From Bacteroidota bacterium (lineage in GTDB: Bacteria; Bacteroidota; Bacteroidia; Chitinophagales; Chitinophagaceae), in the NCBI GenBank assembly GCA_016866355.1, contig VGMN01000002.1:1-64000 (forward strand): a stretch of 64,000 nt of DNA. The letters run 5' to 3'. Shown here piece by piece: positions 25,918 through 34,710 of the stretch. The stretch's first letter is position 1, and each line of letters opens with the position of its first letter. The position numbers and the translations under genes were made by a program. The notes beneath the pieces are model-generated. The model did no database searches and had not been told where the DNA came from. It saw only the letters and a list, made by a program, of their open reading frames with translations.

Positions 25918-26352
25918 TTAGGACTTTTTCACCGGTGCTTTAGGAGCTTGTTTCTGCAATTCTGCAAAGGCTTCCGTGCTTAAAACTTCACCGGTAATTT
26001 TTACGGTTTTAACTTCGTCAATACCCGCAAACTTGATATTTACATCTTTGGTGAAAGGGGCAACAGCCGCCGCATTGTATTGTACTTTTAGTTTTGCAGA
26101 AGTGCCAGGCTGAATAGGTTCAGCAATTCTTTCTGGGGTAGTACAACCACAGCTAGCCCAGCTGTTCTCCACTACTAGCGGTTTGTCAGAAATGTTTTTG
26201 ATTTCAAACGAATAAGTTACAGGCTCTCCCTGTTTGATTTTTCCAAAATCATATTTTTCTGTGTTCATTTTTACCACGGCATCAACCTTGGTTTGGGCAA
26301 ATGCCACCATTGAAAACAAGCTAAGGGTGGCAGCAAATAATATCTTTTTCAT
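25918..26352 (-). CDS. DUF1573-family exported protein (second copy)
   Basis: A 144-residue protein with a clear signal peptide (MKKILFAATLSLFSMVAFAQ) and one DUF1573 domain. It shares with the first copy 'KYDFGKIKQGEPVTYSFEI', 'WASCGCTTPE' and 'GTSAKLKVQYNAA'. The tail is Lys/Ala/Pro-rich ('KQAPKAPVKKS'). The two copies flank the aminotransferase and the T9SS cargo and probably arose by duplication. A good promoter box lies 19 bases before the ATG. The molecular role is unknown. Confidence 0.9.
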   Translation of the reverse strand: MKKILFAATLSLFSMVAFAQTKVDAVVKMNTEKYDFGKIKQGEPVTYSFEIKNISDKPLVVENSWASCGCTTPERIAEPIQPGTSAKLKVQYNAAAVAPFTKDVNIKFAGIDEVKTVKITGEVLSTEAFAELQKQAPKAPVKKS

Positions 26353-26371
26353 AATAGGATGAATTTGACTA

Positions 26372-26405
26372 CAAATATAATTAAAAACGGGCCTATTAGC
26401 TGCAA
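26372..26405 (-). promoter_or_regulatory. Promoter of the second DUF1573 gene
   Basis: On the minus strand a TTG (26403-26405) precedes a perfect -7 box TATATTTG (26372-26379) by 23 bases. The predicted leader is about a dozen bases. Confidence 0.55.
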
Positions 26406-26457
26406 CTACGGGCTAACCGCTCTTTTTTAGCAATACCATAACCCCATTTAATCTCCC

Positions 26458-26465
26458 TAATTTTG
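26458..26465 (+). promoter_or_regulatory. -7 box TAATTTTG of the fused E1 gene
   Basis: A perfect TAnnTTTG match five bases before the ATG, predicting a leaderless or nearly leaderless message. No clear -33 TTG was found. Confidence 0.5.
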
Positions 26466-26470
26466 CGCCC

Positions 26471-28846
26471 ATGGAAGCACTCAGCCAGGAAAAACTGTCT
26501 TTTGAGCTGTTTAAAAGCAGCGTCTTAAGGGATTATAAGCTTGCTTGTTTGAGCCGAGAAATCAGCCTGCTGGGGCGCAAGGAGGTGTTGAGTGGAAAAG
26601 CCAAGTTTGGAATTTTCGGTGATGGAAAAGAAATAGCACAGGTAGCGATGGCTAAATTTTTTAAGCCTGGGGATTTCAGAAGTGGCTACTACCGGGATCA
26701 AACTTTTGTACTGGCTGCGGGATTGGGTACGGGCCAACAATTATTTGCACAATTGTATGCTGACGCTGATCTGGGTCGTGAACCTTTCAGTGGCGGGCGC
26801 CAAATGAATAACTTTTTTGCTACTCCTTTTTTAGATGCAACTGGCGAGTGGCTGGATGTTACTAAAACTAAAAATAGTTCTAGTGATATTGCTCCCACTG
26901 CAGGGCAAATGCCACGTGCCCTTGGGTTGGCACATGCATCTAGTTTATTCAGGAATATTCCTGCCTTGCATTCATTTCCACATTTGTCAAAAAAAGGAAA
27001 CGAAGTATGTTTTGCAACCATAGGAGATGCTTCAACGAGCGAAGGGCATTTTTGGGAAACTATAAATGCAGCAACGGTACTTCAAGTTCCATTGGTAGTA
27101 TTTGTTTGGGATGACGGATATGGTATCTCTGTTCCTAGAGAATATCAAACGGCAAAAGGTTCTATCTCTGCGGCATTAGCAGGCATGCAGCGCACCGAAA
27201 CAGAAAAGGGTTTGCATTTGGTGCGTGTCAAAGGCTGGGATTATGCTGGATTATGTGAAGCCTTTGAAGAAGGTATTCAATTAGCTAGAGAGCAACATGT
27301 CCCTGTACTTTTCCATGTGGAAGAAATAACGCAGCCACAAGGTCATTCTACTTCAGGTAGTCATGAAAGGTATAAATCCCCCGAGCGGTTGGAATGGGAG
27401 AAAAATTGGGATGGGTTAGTAAAAATGAAAGAGTGGCTGCTTTCAAATGGATTAGCAGAAGAAAATGAAGTTGCTATAATCCAGGCAGCGGCAAAGGAAG
27501 AAGCAAAAACTGCAAAAGAGCAAGCTTGGAAATCATATTTGACGCCACTCAAGCAATTAGTTGAACATGCGGTGACTACCATTAATAGCTCAGCAGCGGC
27601 TATGCCAGCTATTAATGAAAAACTGCGTCAACTTGCAGCTGAATTAGATGCTAAACGTGACCCACTACGAAGAGATATACTTCGCGTGCTATATCGCGCT
27701 ATTCAATTGGCAACTCCCCATGGAACGGCAGATAGTTTACAAGCTGCTTACCGAAGCTTGAAACATGAAGGGGAGAAACTATACAACAGCTATCTATATG
27801 ATGAGGGCCCGAAGAGTGCGTTGAAAATCACTGCAGTTAAACCAGCCTATGGCAGTGATCCCACACAGGTCAATGGTTTTGAAATCTTGAATCGTTTCTT
27901 TGATGAGCAATTTGCTGCTAATCCTCGACTGATTGCTTTTGGGGAGGATTTAGGACAGATCGGGGATGTTAACCAGGGCTTTAGTGGTTTGCAAGAGAAA
28001 CATGGCAAAGAAAGAATTTTTGATACGGGGATTCGCGAGCTTACCATCATAGGTAGTGGAATTGGTTTAGCATTACGAGGACTTAGGCCCATTGCTGAAA
28101 TACAATATCTGGATTACTTGTTATACGGCTTACAGCCCCTGAGTGATGATGTTGCAACGCTTCATTACCGCACTTGTGGAAAACAAGCCTGTCCATTGAT
28201 TGTGCGTACACGTGGGCATCGTTTAGAGGGAATTTGGCACAGTGGTTCTCCTATGGGTATGATTATTCATTCACTCAGAGGTATGCACGTTTGTGTCCCA
28301 CGTAATATGACACAAGCAGCTGGAATGTATAACACCTTGCTCCAAAGTAATGATCCGGGTTTGGTGATTGAATGTTTGAATGGATATCGATTAAAAGAAA
28401 TGCTGCCAACCAATTTGCTTGAATTTACAGTACCACTTGGCGTTCCTGAAATTATTAAGGAAGGTACTGATGTCACTATTGTATCTTATGGGTCTACATT
28501 GCGTATAGTACAAGATGCAGTAACTATTTTAGAAGAAGATGGAATTAGTTGTGAGATTGTGGACGTGCAAACCTTGTTGCCTTTTGATTTAGCACAAATA
28601 ACTTTACAGTCTTTAAAAAAGACTAATAGAATTTTATTTGTAGATGAAGATGTGCCTGGCGGTGCTGCTTCTTATCTTTTCAATAAAGTAATGGAAGAGC
28701 AGGGGGGGTATCGATATTTGGATGTGGCACCCCGCACTTTAACAGCAAAGGCACACCGGCCTGCTTACGGCAGTGACGGGGATTATTTTAGCAAACCCAA
28801 TGCGGAAGAAATTGAACAGGTGATTCGAGAAATGATCGCAGAGTAA
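26471..28846 (+). CDS. 2-oxoacid dehydrogenase E1 component, alpha and beta subunits fused
   Basis: A 791-residue thiamine-diphosphate enzyme, the decarboxylating E1 part of a pyruvate or branched-chain 2-oxoacid dehydrogenase complex. The alpha half (about 1-380) has 'YYRDQTFVLAAGLG' and the cofactor motif from 'GDASTSEGHFWETINAA' (185-) to 'WDDGYGIS'. The beta half (about 460-791) has 'AFGEDLGQIGDVNQGFSGL', 'RIFDTGIRE' and 'DVQTLLPFD'. In separate E1 alpha chains the motif normally ends NNGYxIS; here the pair is Asp-Asp. Alpha/beta fusions of this length are known in Bacteroidota. No E2 or E3 gene is nearby, so the complex must be completed from elsewhere. Confidence 0.9.
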   Translation: MEALSQEKLSFELFKSSVLRDYKLACLSREISLLGRKEVLSGKAKFGIFGDGKEIAQVAMAKFFKPGDFRSGYYRDQTFVLAAGLGTGQQLFAQLYADADLGREPFSGGRQMNNFFATPFLDATGEWLDVTKTKNSSSDIAPTAGQMPRALGLAHASSLFRNIPALHSFPHLSKKGNEVCFATIGDASTSEGHFWETINAATVLQVPLVVFVWDDGYGISVPREYQTAKGSISAALAGMQRTETEKGLHLVRVKGWDYAGLCEAFEEGIQLAREQHVPVLFHVEEITQPQGHSTSGSHERYKSPERLEWEKNWDGLVKMKEWLLSNGLAEENEVAIIQAAAKEEAKTAKEQAWKSYLTPLKQLVEHAVTTINSSAAAMPAINEKLRQLAAELDAKRDPLRRDILRVLYRAIQLATPHGTADSLQAAYRSLKHEGEKLYNSYLYDEGPKSALKITAVKPAYGSDPTQVNGFEILNRFFDEQFAANPRLIAFGEDLGQIGDVNQGFSGLQEKHGKERIFDTGIRELTIIGSGIGLALRGLRPIAEIQYLDYLLYGLQPLSDDVATLHYRTCGKQACPLIVRTRGHRLEGIWHSGSPMGMIIHSLRGMHVCVPRNMTQAAGMYNTLLQSNDPGLVIECLNGYRLKEMLPTNLLEFTVPLGVPEIIKEGTDVTIVSYGSTLRIVQDAVTILEEDGISCEIVDVQTLLPFDLAQITLQSLKKTNRILFVDEDVPGGAASYLFNKVMEEQGGYRYLDVAPRTLTAKAHRPAYGSDGDYFSKPNAEEIEQVIREMIAE

Positions 28847-28851
28847 ATTTA

Positions 28852-29574
28852 CTAGGCCATATTGTGAAATACCTTTTGCACATCATCATCCTGCTCTAAC
28901 TTTTCAATCAGTTTACTAACTTCCTCTGCTTGTTCGTCAGAAACAGGTACGGTTACTGTGGGTATCCATTCAACCTCTGCACTTAGTGGGGGTATGGTCC
29001 GATCCTCCAGTGCTTTTTGCATATTGCCAAAATCAGTAAATCCACAACGCAGTACCAAAATCTCTTCACCGTTTTCACCGGTACTTTCTCCTAATTCTTC
29101 CAGTCCTGCATCGATAAGTTCCAATTCCAACTCCTCAGGATTCAGTCCCTCTGGTTTTAATTTGAAGACTCCCATTTTTTTAAATTGGAATGCCACGCTG
29201 CCACTATTACCTAAACTCCCACCTCCTTTGTTGAAATGTGATTTTACATTTGCCACTGTTCTTACGTGATTATCAGTAGCGGTTTCTACAAGAATGGCTA
29301 CACCATTAGGTCCGTATCCTTCATAGAGAATTTCGTCATAATTAGCCATTTCTTTACCCAATGCCCGCTTGATCGCAGCTTCCACACGGTCCTTAGGCAT
29401 ATTGACGCTCTTGGCGTTTTGGACGCAGCGTCTTAAGGCGGGGTTAGTGTTGGGGTCAGTACCTCCTGCTTTGACAGCAATTACAATCTCTTTCCCAATA
29501 CGGGTGAACTGTTTGGCCATGCGGTCCCAACGGGCAAACATGGTCGATTTGCGTACTTCAAAAATTCTTCCCAT
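28852..29574 (-). CDS. yebC: YebC/PmpR (TACO1) family protein
   Basis: A 240-residue protein of the YebC family, whose members act as DNA-binding regulators or as translation factors. The body is typical: '[19 protein letters not shown]', '[15 protein letters not shown]', '[14 protein letters not shown]', '[17 protein letters not shown]'. The N-terminus '[19 protein letters not shown]' differs from the common MAGHSKWANIKHRK form. The stop is five bases from the E1 stop (convergent). The ATG follows the upstream permease stop by 27 bases; the 8-mer TAACTTTC directly abuts it, so a private promoter is possible but unconvincing. Confidence 0.95.
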   Translation of the reverse strand: MGRIFEVRKSTMFARWDRMAKQFTRIGKEIVIAVKAGGTDPNTNPALRRCVQNAKSVNMPKDRVEAAIKRALGKEMANYDEILYEGYGPNGVAILVETATDNHVRTVANVKSHFNKGGGSLGNSGSVAFQFKKMGVFKLKPEGLNPEELELELIDAGLEELGESTGENGEEILVLRCGFTDFGNMQKALEDRTIPPLSAEVEWIPTVTVPVSDEQAEEVSKLIEKLEQDDDVQKVFHNMA

Positions 29575-29601
29575 GAAAGTTAAATTCAGGGCTGCAAGCT
29601 A

Positions 29602-31095
29602 CTATTTCTTTAGCTTACTATGTTGTCGGCTATAAGCAAAATAAACAATAAGTCCTATGCCCATCCACAAGAAGGCAACCTTCAATGTTTGCATATCTAA
29701 CCCCACAATCATAGCCGTACAAATAACGGCTCCCAATGTACATACAACAGGTACCAATGGTGTTTTAAATGGACGCTCGATTTCAGGGGATTTAACACGT
29801 AATATCCAAACGCCTATGCTAACTAGCACAAAAGCAAAGAGTGTTCCAAAACTAGTTAAGTCGCCTGCTACGTGACCGGGTACAAACGCTGCAAAACCAC
29901 CCACAAAAAGGAATAGGATCCAATTTGACTTGTAAGGGGTTTTGAATTTTGGATGTAACTCACCAAATGCTTTGGGAATTAATCCATCATTACTCATGGT
30001 GTAAAAAATTCGGCTTTGTCCCATCAACATAACTAAAATAACAGAGGAGAATCCGGCAAGGATAGCTACAGTCACTGCATTGGCAAGCCATTCATAATTT
30101 GTCATGTACGTGCTGATTGCATAGGCTACAGAAGCTTCACGGCCTTTTTCAGGATCCACAAAGTCTGTCCAGGGGGCAACACCTGTTAACACGTGACCAA
30201 AGAGGATATATAAAATGGTACATATCACAAGCGAACCTAAAATGCCAATTGGCATATCACGTTTAGGATTTTTGGCTTCTTGTGCGGCAGTACTCACAGC
30301 ATCAAAACCAATAAAGGCGAAGAACACAATGGCTGCTCCACCTAATACGCCACCCCATCCATGTTTATTCCAGCCACTATAATCCGCAATAATTTTTCCA
30401 GCTTGATCGGCAATAGGAGCCGTATCAGCAGGAATCAAATACGGCGTATGATTTTCTGGACGAATAAACTGCCAGCCAATTGCAATAAAAAGTATAACAA
30501 TGGCCACTTTTATAAATACAATTACAGCATTTACTAAGGCAGATTCTTGCGTGCCTTTAATCAGCAATAAAGTAAGAGCCAATAAAATTATTAATGCAGG
30601 CGCATTCATAATCCCCTCATGATAAACACCCGCCGAATCAGTAAAACTTTCAAAGGGTGAGTGACACCATTCATAGGGGATGGATCCCCCTAAGAGCTTA
30701 TTTAGGTATTCGCTCCATGCAATAGAAACAGTAGCGGCTCCAAGCGCATATTCCATAATAAGTGCCCAGCCAATGATCCAGGCAACAAGTTCTCCCATGG
30801 TTACATAGGAGTAAGCATAAGCACTTCCTGCAATGGGTATCATCGATGCAAACTCCGCATAGCAAAGTCCAGCAAAGGCGCATCCAATTGCGGCAACAAT
30901 AAACGAAAGTGTAACGGCAGGACCAGCAGCCTGACCGGCCGCTGCTGCCGTGCGAACAAATAATCCGGCACCAATAATGGCACCAATACCTAGGGCAATT
31001 AAATTCCCGGCGCCAAGGGTTCTTTTTAATCCTTTTTCACTGTCTGCCGCTTGGGAAAGGATTAGATCCAGGGGCTTTTTTGCAAACAAGCTCAT
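29602..31095 (-). CDS. APC-family amino-acid permease (cationic amino-acid transporter type)
   Basis: A 497-residue inner-membrane carrier with about 12-13 hydrophobic segments. The first helix has the APC substrate loop 'IALGIGAIIGAGLFV'. The region 'YAEFASMIPIAGSAYAYSYVTMGE' and the later 'FFAFIGFDAVSTAAQEAKNP' are hallmarks of the CAT/YfnA-like branch, which takes up Lys/Arg/His or broader amino acids. A second APC permease of a different branch lies immediately upstream (58-base gap) on the same strand. Possible promoter box TATCTTAG (one mismatch) about 20 bases before the ATG. Confidence 0.93.
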   Translation of the reverse strand: MSLFAKKPLDLILSQAADSEKGLKRTLGAGNLIALGIGAIIGAGLFVRTAAAAGQAAGPAVTLSFIVAAIGCAFAGLCYAEFASMIPIAGSAYAYSYVTMGELVAWIIGWALIMEYALGAATVSIAWSEYLNKLLGGSIPYEWCHSPFESFTDSAGVYHEGIMNAPALIILLALTLLLIKGTQESALVNAVIVFIKVAIVILFIAIGWQFIRPENHTPYLIPADTAPIADQAGKIIADYSGWNKHGWGGVLGGAAIVFFAFIGFDAVSTAAQEAKNPKRDMPIGILGSLVICTILYILFGHVLTGVAPWTDFVDPEKGREASVAYAISTYMTNYEWLANAVTVAILAGFSSVILVMLMGQSRIFYTMSNDGLIPKAFGELHPKFKTPYKSNWILFLFVGGFAAFVPGHVAGDLTSFGTLFAFVLVSIGVWILRVKSPEIERPFKTPLVPVVCTLGAVICTAMIVGLDMQTLKVAFLWMGIGLIVYFAYSRQHSKLKK

Positions 31096-31153
31096 GCGTT
31101 GGATTTTAGGAGTTCTAAGATAAGTAATGCAGGCCTAAACTCTCAATTTTTGA

Positions 31154-32593
31154 TTATTCAACCTTTTTTTGACGGGCTAGGGCCAGGTAATACAGCGGCA
31201 CCCCTAATAAAACAATGATTAACCCTGGCCAAGTAAAGGCTGGCTTATAGATGATCAGCAAAATGCAGAATGCTGCTCCCATTAGCATATAAAGACCTGG
31301 TAATACGGGATAACCAACTGCCTTATAGGGCCGGTCTGCGTTCGGTTGCTTTTTTCTGAGTATAAAAATCCCTGCAATGGTGAGCATATAAAAAAGCACC
31401 ACTACAAATGAAATCATATCCAAGAGCTGTCCGTATCGACCACTTAAGCTCCAGATGGCAGCAACCATACACTGTACCCATAAGGCAACCTGTGGTACAG
31501 CTTGTTTATTTAATGTTCCTGCTTGTTTGAAAAATAATCCGTCTTTGGCCATGGTGTAATAAACCCTTGCTCCAGCCATTATAAGACCATTATTGCATCC
31601 AAAAGTTGATATCATGATTAATACAGCAATTAACGTGGTACCAAAAGCAGGGAAAATAATGTTTGCAGCTGCAACAGCCACTCGATCATCTGCCGGGAAA
31701 GCTAAATCCTTTAATGGTAAAACGTGTAAGTACATTAAATTGGCTGAAACGTAAATGAGCGTTACTATCAATGTGCCTAACAATAAGCTAAGTCCAATAT
31801 TTCTTTTTGGATTTTTCATTTCACCTGCAATAAAAGTCACATTGTTCCAAGCATCGCTGCTAAAAATAGAACCCACCATAGCCGCTGCAATGGCACCCAT
31901 TAGGGCAGCTCCTCCAATAGGTGTCCACGATGTTGGTAAAAGGCTCCCTCCACTATCCTTAGTGCCCAAATCCTGCGCAGCCTGCAATCCTGTTGCCCAG
32001 TTTTGACTCCAGTAACTGTTTTTTACCAATAAGAATCCAAATATGATTAATCCAAAGAGTGCAATCAGTTTTGCACTGGTGAAAATGGTCTGTATCAATT
32101 TTCCTTCTTTTACTCCACACGAGTTGATGTAGGTTAGCAGTACAATAATAAAAATGGCCACCAACTGCCCAGCATATACTTTGGTGATTCCTGCATCAAA
32201 GAGAAAATAATTATTACCAAGTTCCGGCACCAGATAAGCAAGAAATTTAGAAAACGCAACACCTACTGCAGCAATAGTTGCAGTTTGTATTACTGCAAAA
32301 AAACTCCAACCATATAAAAACCCCATAAGGGGGTTGTAGGCTTCTTTCAAATAGACATACTGGCCTCCCGCTTTGGGAAACATCCCACTCAACTCTCCGT
32401 AGCTAAGGGCTGCAATCAAGGTCATAAAGCCTGTGAGTAACCAAACGGCTACCAGCCAACCTGCACTTCCCACATTTCTAGTTATATCCGCACTGACAAT
32501 AAAAATGCCGGATCCTATCATAGATCCTGCAACAATCATAGTGCCGTCAAATAAGCCTAACGTAGGTTTAAAGGTTGAAGTGGAAGTTGACAT
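31154..32593 (-). CDS. APC-family amino-acid permease (LAT-like type)
   Basis: A 479-residue inner-membrane carrier with about 12 TM helices. The N-terminal 'GTMIVAGSMIGSGIFIV' contains the G-S/A-G-I-F unwound helix that binds the amino-acid backbone in APC carriers. 'YGELSGMFPKAGGQYVYLKEAY' and 'NVTFIAGEMKNPKRNIGLSLLLG' place it near LAT/SteT-like exchangers rather than the CAT-like neighbour. Substrate is not readable. Separated from the SDF symporter gene by a divergent 127-base gap. Confidence 0.92.
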   Translation of the reverse strand: MSTSTSTFKPTLGLFDGTMIVAGSMIGSGIFIVSADITRNVGSAGWLVAVWLLTGFMTLIAALSYGELSGMFPKAGGQYVYLKEAYNPLMGFLYGWSFFAVIQTATIAAVGVAFSKFLAYLVPELGNNYFLFDAGITKVYAGQLVAIFIIVLLTYINSCGVKEGKLIQTIFTSAKLIALFGLIIFGFLLVKNSYWSQNWATGLQAAQDLGTKDSGGSLLPTSWTPIGGAALMGAIAAAMVGSIFSSDAWNNVTFIAGEMKNPKRNIGLSLLLGTLIVTLIYVSANLMYLHVLPLKDLAFPADDRVAVAAANIIFPAFGTTLIAVLIMISTFGCNNGLIMAGARVYYTMAKDGLFFKQAGTLNKQAVPQVALWVQCMVAAIWSLSGRYGQLLDMISFVVVLFYMLTIAGIFILRKKQPNADRPYKAVGYPVLPGLYMLMGAAFCILLIIYKPAFTWPGLIIVLLGVPLYYLALARQKKVE

Positions 32594-32720
32594 TTCATTG
32601 TAATTTGTCTGGTAAGATAATCAATTCCAATTTACAGCGCTCGTCAAGTCGATTTTGTAAATTTTTCATTGCCATTTTTTTTACCGATTTTCGAATTCTT
32701 GCCTATTTAAACGAATTGTT

Positions 32721-33959
32721 ATGCAGCCTAAAAGTCGTCTTACCCAATATATCCTTCTTGCCATGTTGCTTGGCGTTGTAGTAGGGTACCTGGTCCACAC
32801 CAATGCTTCTCCCGATTTTATCAAAGCTTTCTCGACGCAGATTAAGCTGCTGGGAAAAGTATTTATCCGGTTGGTGCAAATGATTATTGCCCCCTTGGTA
32901 TTTGCCACTTTGGTTGTGGGGATAGCTAAATTGGGAGACCTGAAGGCTGTGGGTCGCGTAGGGGGTAAATCTATGTTGTGGTTTATCTCCGCTTCATTAG
33001 TCTCGCTGAGTATTGGATTAGTGCTTGTTAATATTTTAAAGCCTGGCACCTTTATTGATTTAGCGCATGCGGATACAGAGGGAGTGAAAGACCTCCTCAC
33101 CAAAAAGCAAGAGTTTTCCCTAGAAAAATTTGTGGAACATGTGATCCCTCGAAGTTTTGTGGAAGCCATGGCTACAAACGAGGTATTGCAGCTAGTTGTA
33201 TTCTCGTTGTTTTTTGGAGTTGCTACAACCGCTATGGGAGAAACGGCAAAGCCTGTTATTAAGGCGTTAGATGCAGTTTCTCACATCATATTAAAGATGG
33301 TAGGGTATGTGATGAATTTTGCTCCCTATGGGGTATTTGGTGCACTGGCAGCTGTGGTTGCAGCTAAAGGGTTGGGGATTTTTCAATTTTATATCATTTA
33401 CTTTTTATATTTCTTAATTGGGATTGCATTGCTTTGGTTGCTACTGTTGGCAGTGGGTTATTTAATAATTGGAAAACGAATGACCAGTTTGTTGCGTCAT
33501 ATAGGTACTCCCTTGCTTATTGCATTTAGCACAACAAGTAGTGAAGCGGTATTCCCTAAATTGACCGAGGAGTTAGAGCGATTTGGTTGCCGTAATAAAA
33601 TAGTTTCTTTTGTATTGCCCTTGGGTTATTCTTTTAATCTCGATGGTAGTATGATGTATATGACTTTTGCAAGTCTGGCAATTGCCCAAGCTTATGGTAT
33701 TCAATTGGACTTAGGAACACAGATTACCATGCTGCTTGTACTCATGCTAACAAGTAAAGGAATTGCGGGCGTTCCTCGTGCATCATTGGTCATTGTTTTA
33801 GCAACCTGTTCTATGTTTGGCATTCCACCAGAAGGCGTGGCTTTAATATTACCAATTGATCACTTTTGTGACATGTTTCGTTCAGCAACAAATGTGGTAG
33901 GTAATGCATTAGCCACCACAGTTGTGAGTAAATGGGAAGGAGAATTGGAACAAGCTTAA
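32721..33959 (+). CDS. Dicarboxylate/amino-acid:cation symporter (GltP/GltT-like, SDF family)
   Basis: A 412-residue symporter, the second SDF member of the window. Motifs: 'FSTTSSEAVFPKLTEELERFGC' (hairpin 1), 'PLGYSFNLDGSMMYMTFA', 'LTSKGIAGVPRASLVI' (hairpin 2) and 'PIDHFCDMFRSATNVVGNA'. The DMFRSATNVVGN block is that of glutamate/aspartate carriers, unlike the FMSEAR block of the DctA-like protein at 15.4 kb. It heads a plus-strand run with DedA (15-base gap) and an MFS carrier. Confidence 0.92.
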   Translation: MQPKSRLTQYILLAMLLGVVVGYLVHTNASPDFIKAFSTQIKLLGKVFIRLVQMIIAPLVFATLVVGIAKLGDLKAVGRVGGKSMLWFISASLVSLSIGLVLVNILKPGTFIDLAHADTEGVKDLLTKKQEFSLEKFVEHVIPRSFVEAMATNEVLQLVVFSLFFGVATTAMGETAKPVIKALDAVSHIILKMVGYVMNFAPYGVFGALAAVVAAKGLGIFQFYIIYFLYFLIGIALLWLLLLAVGYLIIGKRMTSLLRHIGTPLLIAFSTTSSEAVFPKLTEELERFGCRNKIVSFVLPLGYSFNLDGSMMYMTFASLAIAQAYGIQLDLGTQITMLLVLMLTSKGIAGVPRASLVIVLATCSMFGIPPEGVALILPIDHFCDMFRSATNVVGNALATTVVSKWEGELEQA

Positions 33960-33974
33960 TTAATTTATAGTAGC

Positions 33975-34709
33975 ATGTTTTTAGCATTACTGGCTTCTTT
34001 TCATTGGACTAATTTGTTGCAGCCTCAATTTTATGTTGAAAATGGGGGGCTGTGGCTTTTACTTTTTGTGGTGTTTGCTGAAACGGGCCTGTTTATGGGT
34101 TTTTTTCTCCCGGGTGATTCACTATTATTTGTTGCCGGAATCTATGCGCATACTATTACTACAAAGGCAGGCGAAGTAATTCCGGGCTTAGCGCATCAAT
34201 TTCTTTCATTGATCGGGTTGGGAACCATCCGAAATGAATGGGTTGATCTGTTTGTGCTTGCTGTTCTCATTGCATTAGCGGGCATTTTTGGAAATAGTGC
34301 AGGATATTGGACTGGACAAAAAGTAGGCCCAGCTATGTATGGGTGGAGAGATCGCTTACTATTCAAAAAAAAATATCTTTTTCAAGCCAGAGATTTTTAT
34401 CAAAAACATGGAGGACTAGCTGTAATTGGGGCGCGATTCCTCCCGCTGATACGAACCTTTGCCCCCATAGTAGCGGGGATTGTGCAGATGGATAAGCGAA
34501 AGTTTCATTTTTTTAATGTGGTAGGTTCAATCTCATGGGTAGTGTCTATGATTTTCGCCGGCTATTTTCTTCAGAAATGGATACTGTCTCAATTTGGGTT
34601 TGATTTGAAAGAGCACCTGGAGGTTATTGTTTTGGCTATTGTTTTTGTAACCACAGCGCCCGTTTTGTTCAAAATGATAGGGGGTAAAATTGCAGAGGAA
34701 AAACAATAA
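33975..34709 (+). CDS. DedA-family membrane protein
   Basis: A 244-residue inner-membrane protein of the DedA/VTT family. Family motifs are 'FAETGLFMGFFLPGDSLLF' (E-x-G...PG-D/E) near residues 35-55 and 'GARFLPLIRTFAPIVAG' near 155-171, plus hydrophobic helices before and after. DedA proteins scramble or flip undecaprenyl phosphate and phospholipids and affect envelope stress; which lipid applies here cannot be told. It sits between two solute carriers and its stop is followed after one base by the ATG of the MFS gene. Confidence 0.92.
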   Translation: MFLALLASFHWTNLLQPQFYVENGGLWLLLFVVFAETGLFMGFFLPGDSLLFVAGIYAHTITTKAGEVIPGLAHQFLSLIGLGTIRNEWVDLFVLAVLIALAGIFGNSAGYWTGQKVGPAMYGWRDRLLFKKKYLFQARDFYQKHGGLAVIGARFLPLIRTFAPIVAGIVQMDKRKFHFFNVVGSISWVVSMIFAGYFLQKWILSQFGFDLKEHLEVIVLAIVFVTTAPVLFKMIGGKIAEEKQ

Positions 34710-34710
34710 G

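Noticed and set aside
32681-33169. 162-codon minus-strand ORF over the SDF symporter gene
   Set aside because: It is the antisense shadow of a clear transporter gene; the protein has no recognisable pattern.
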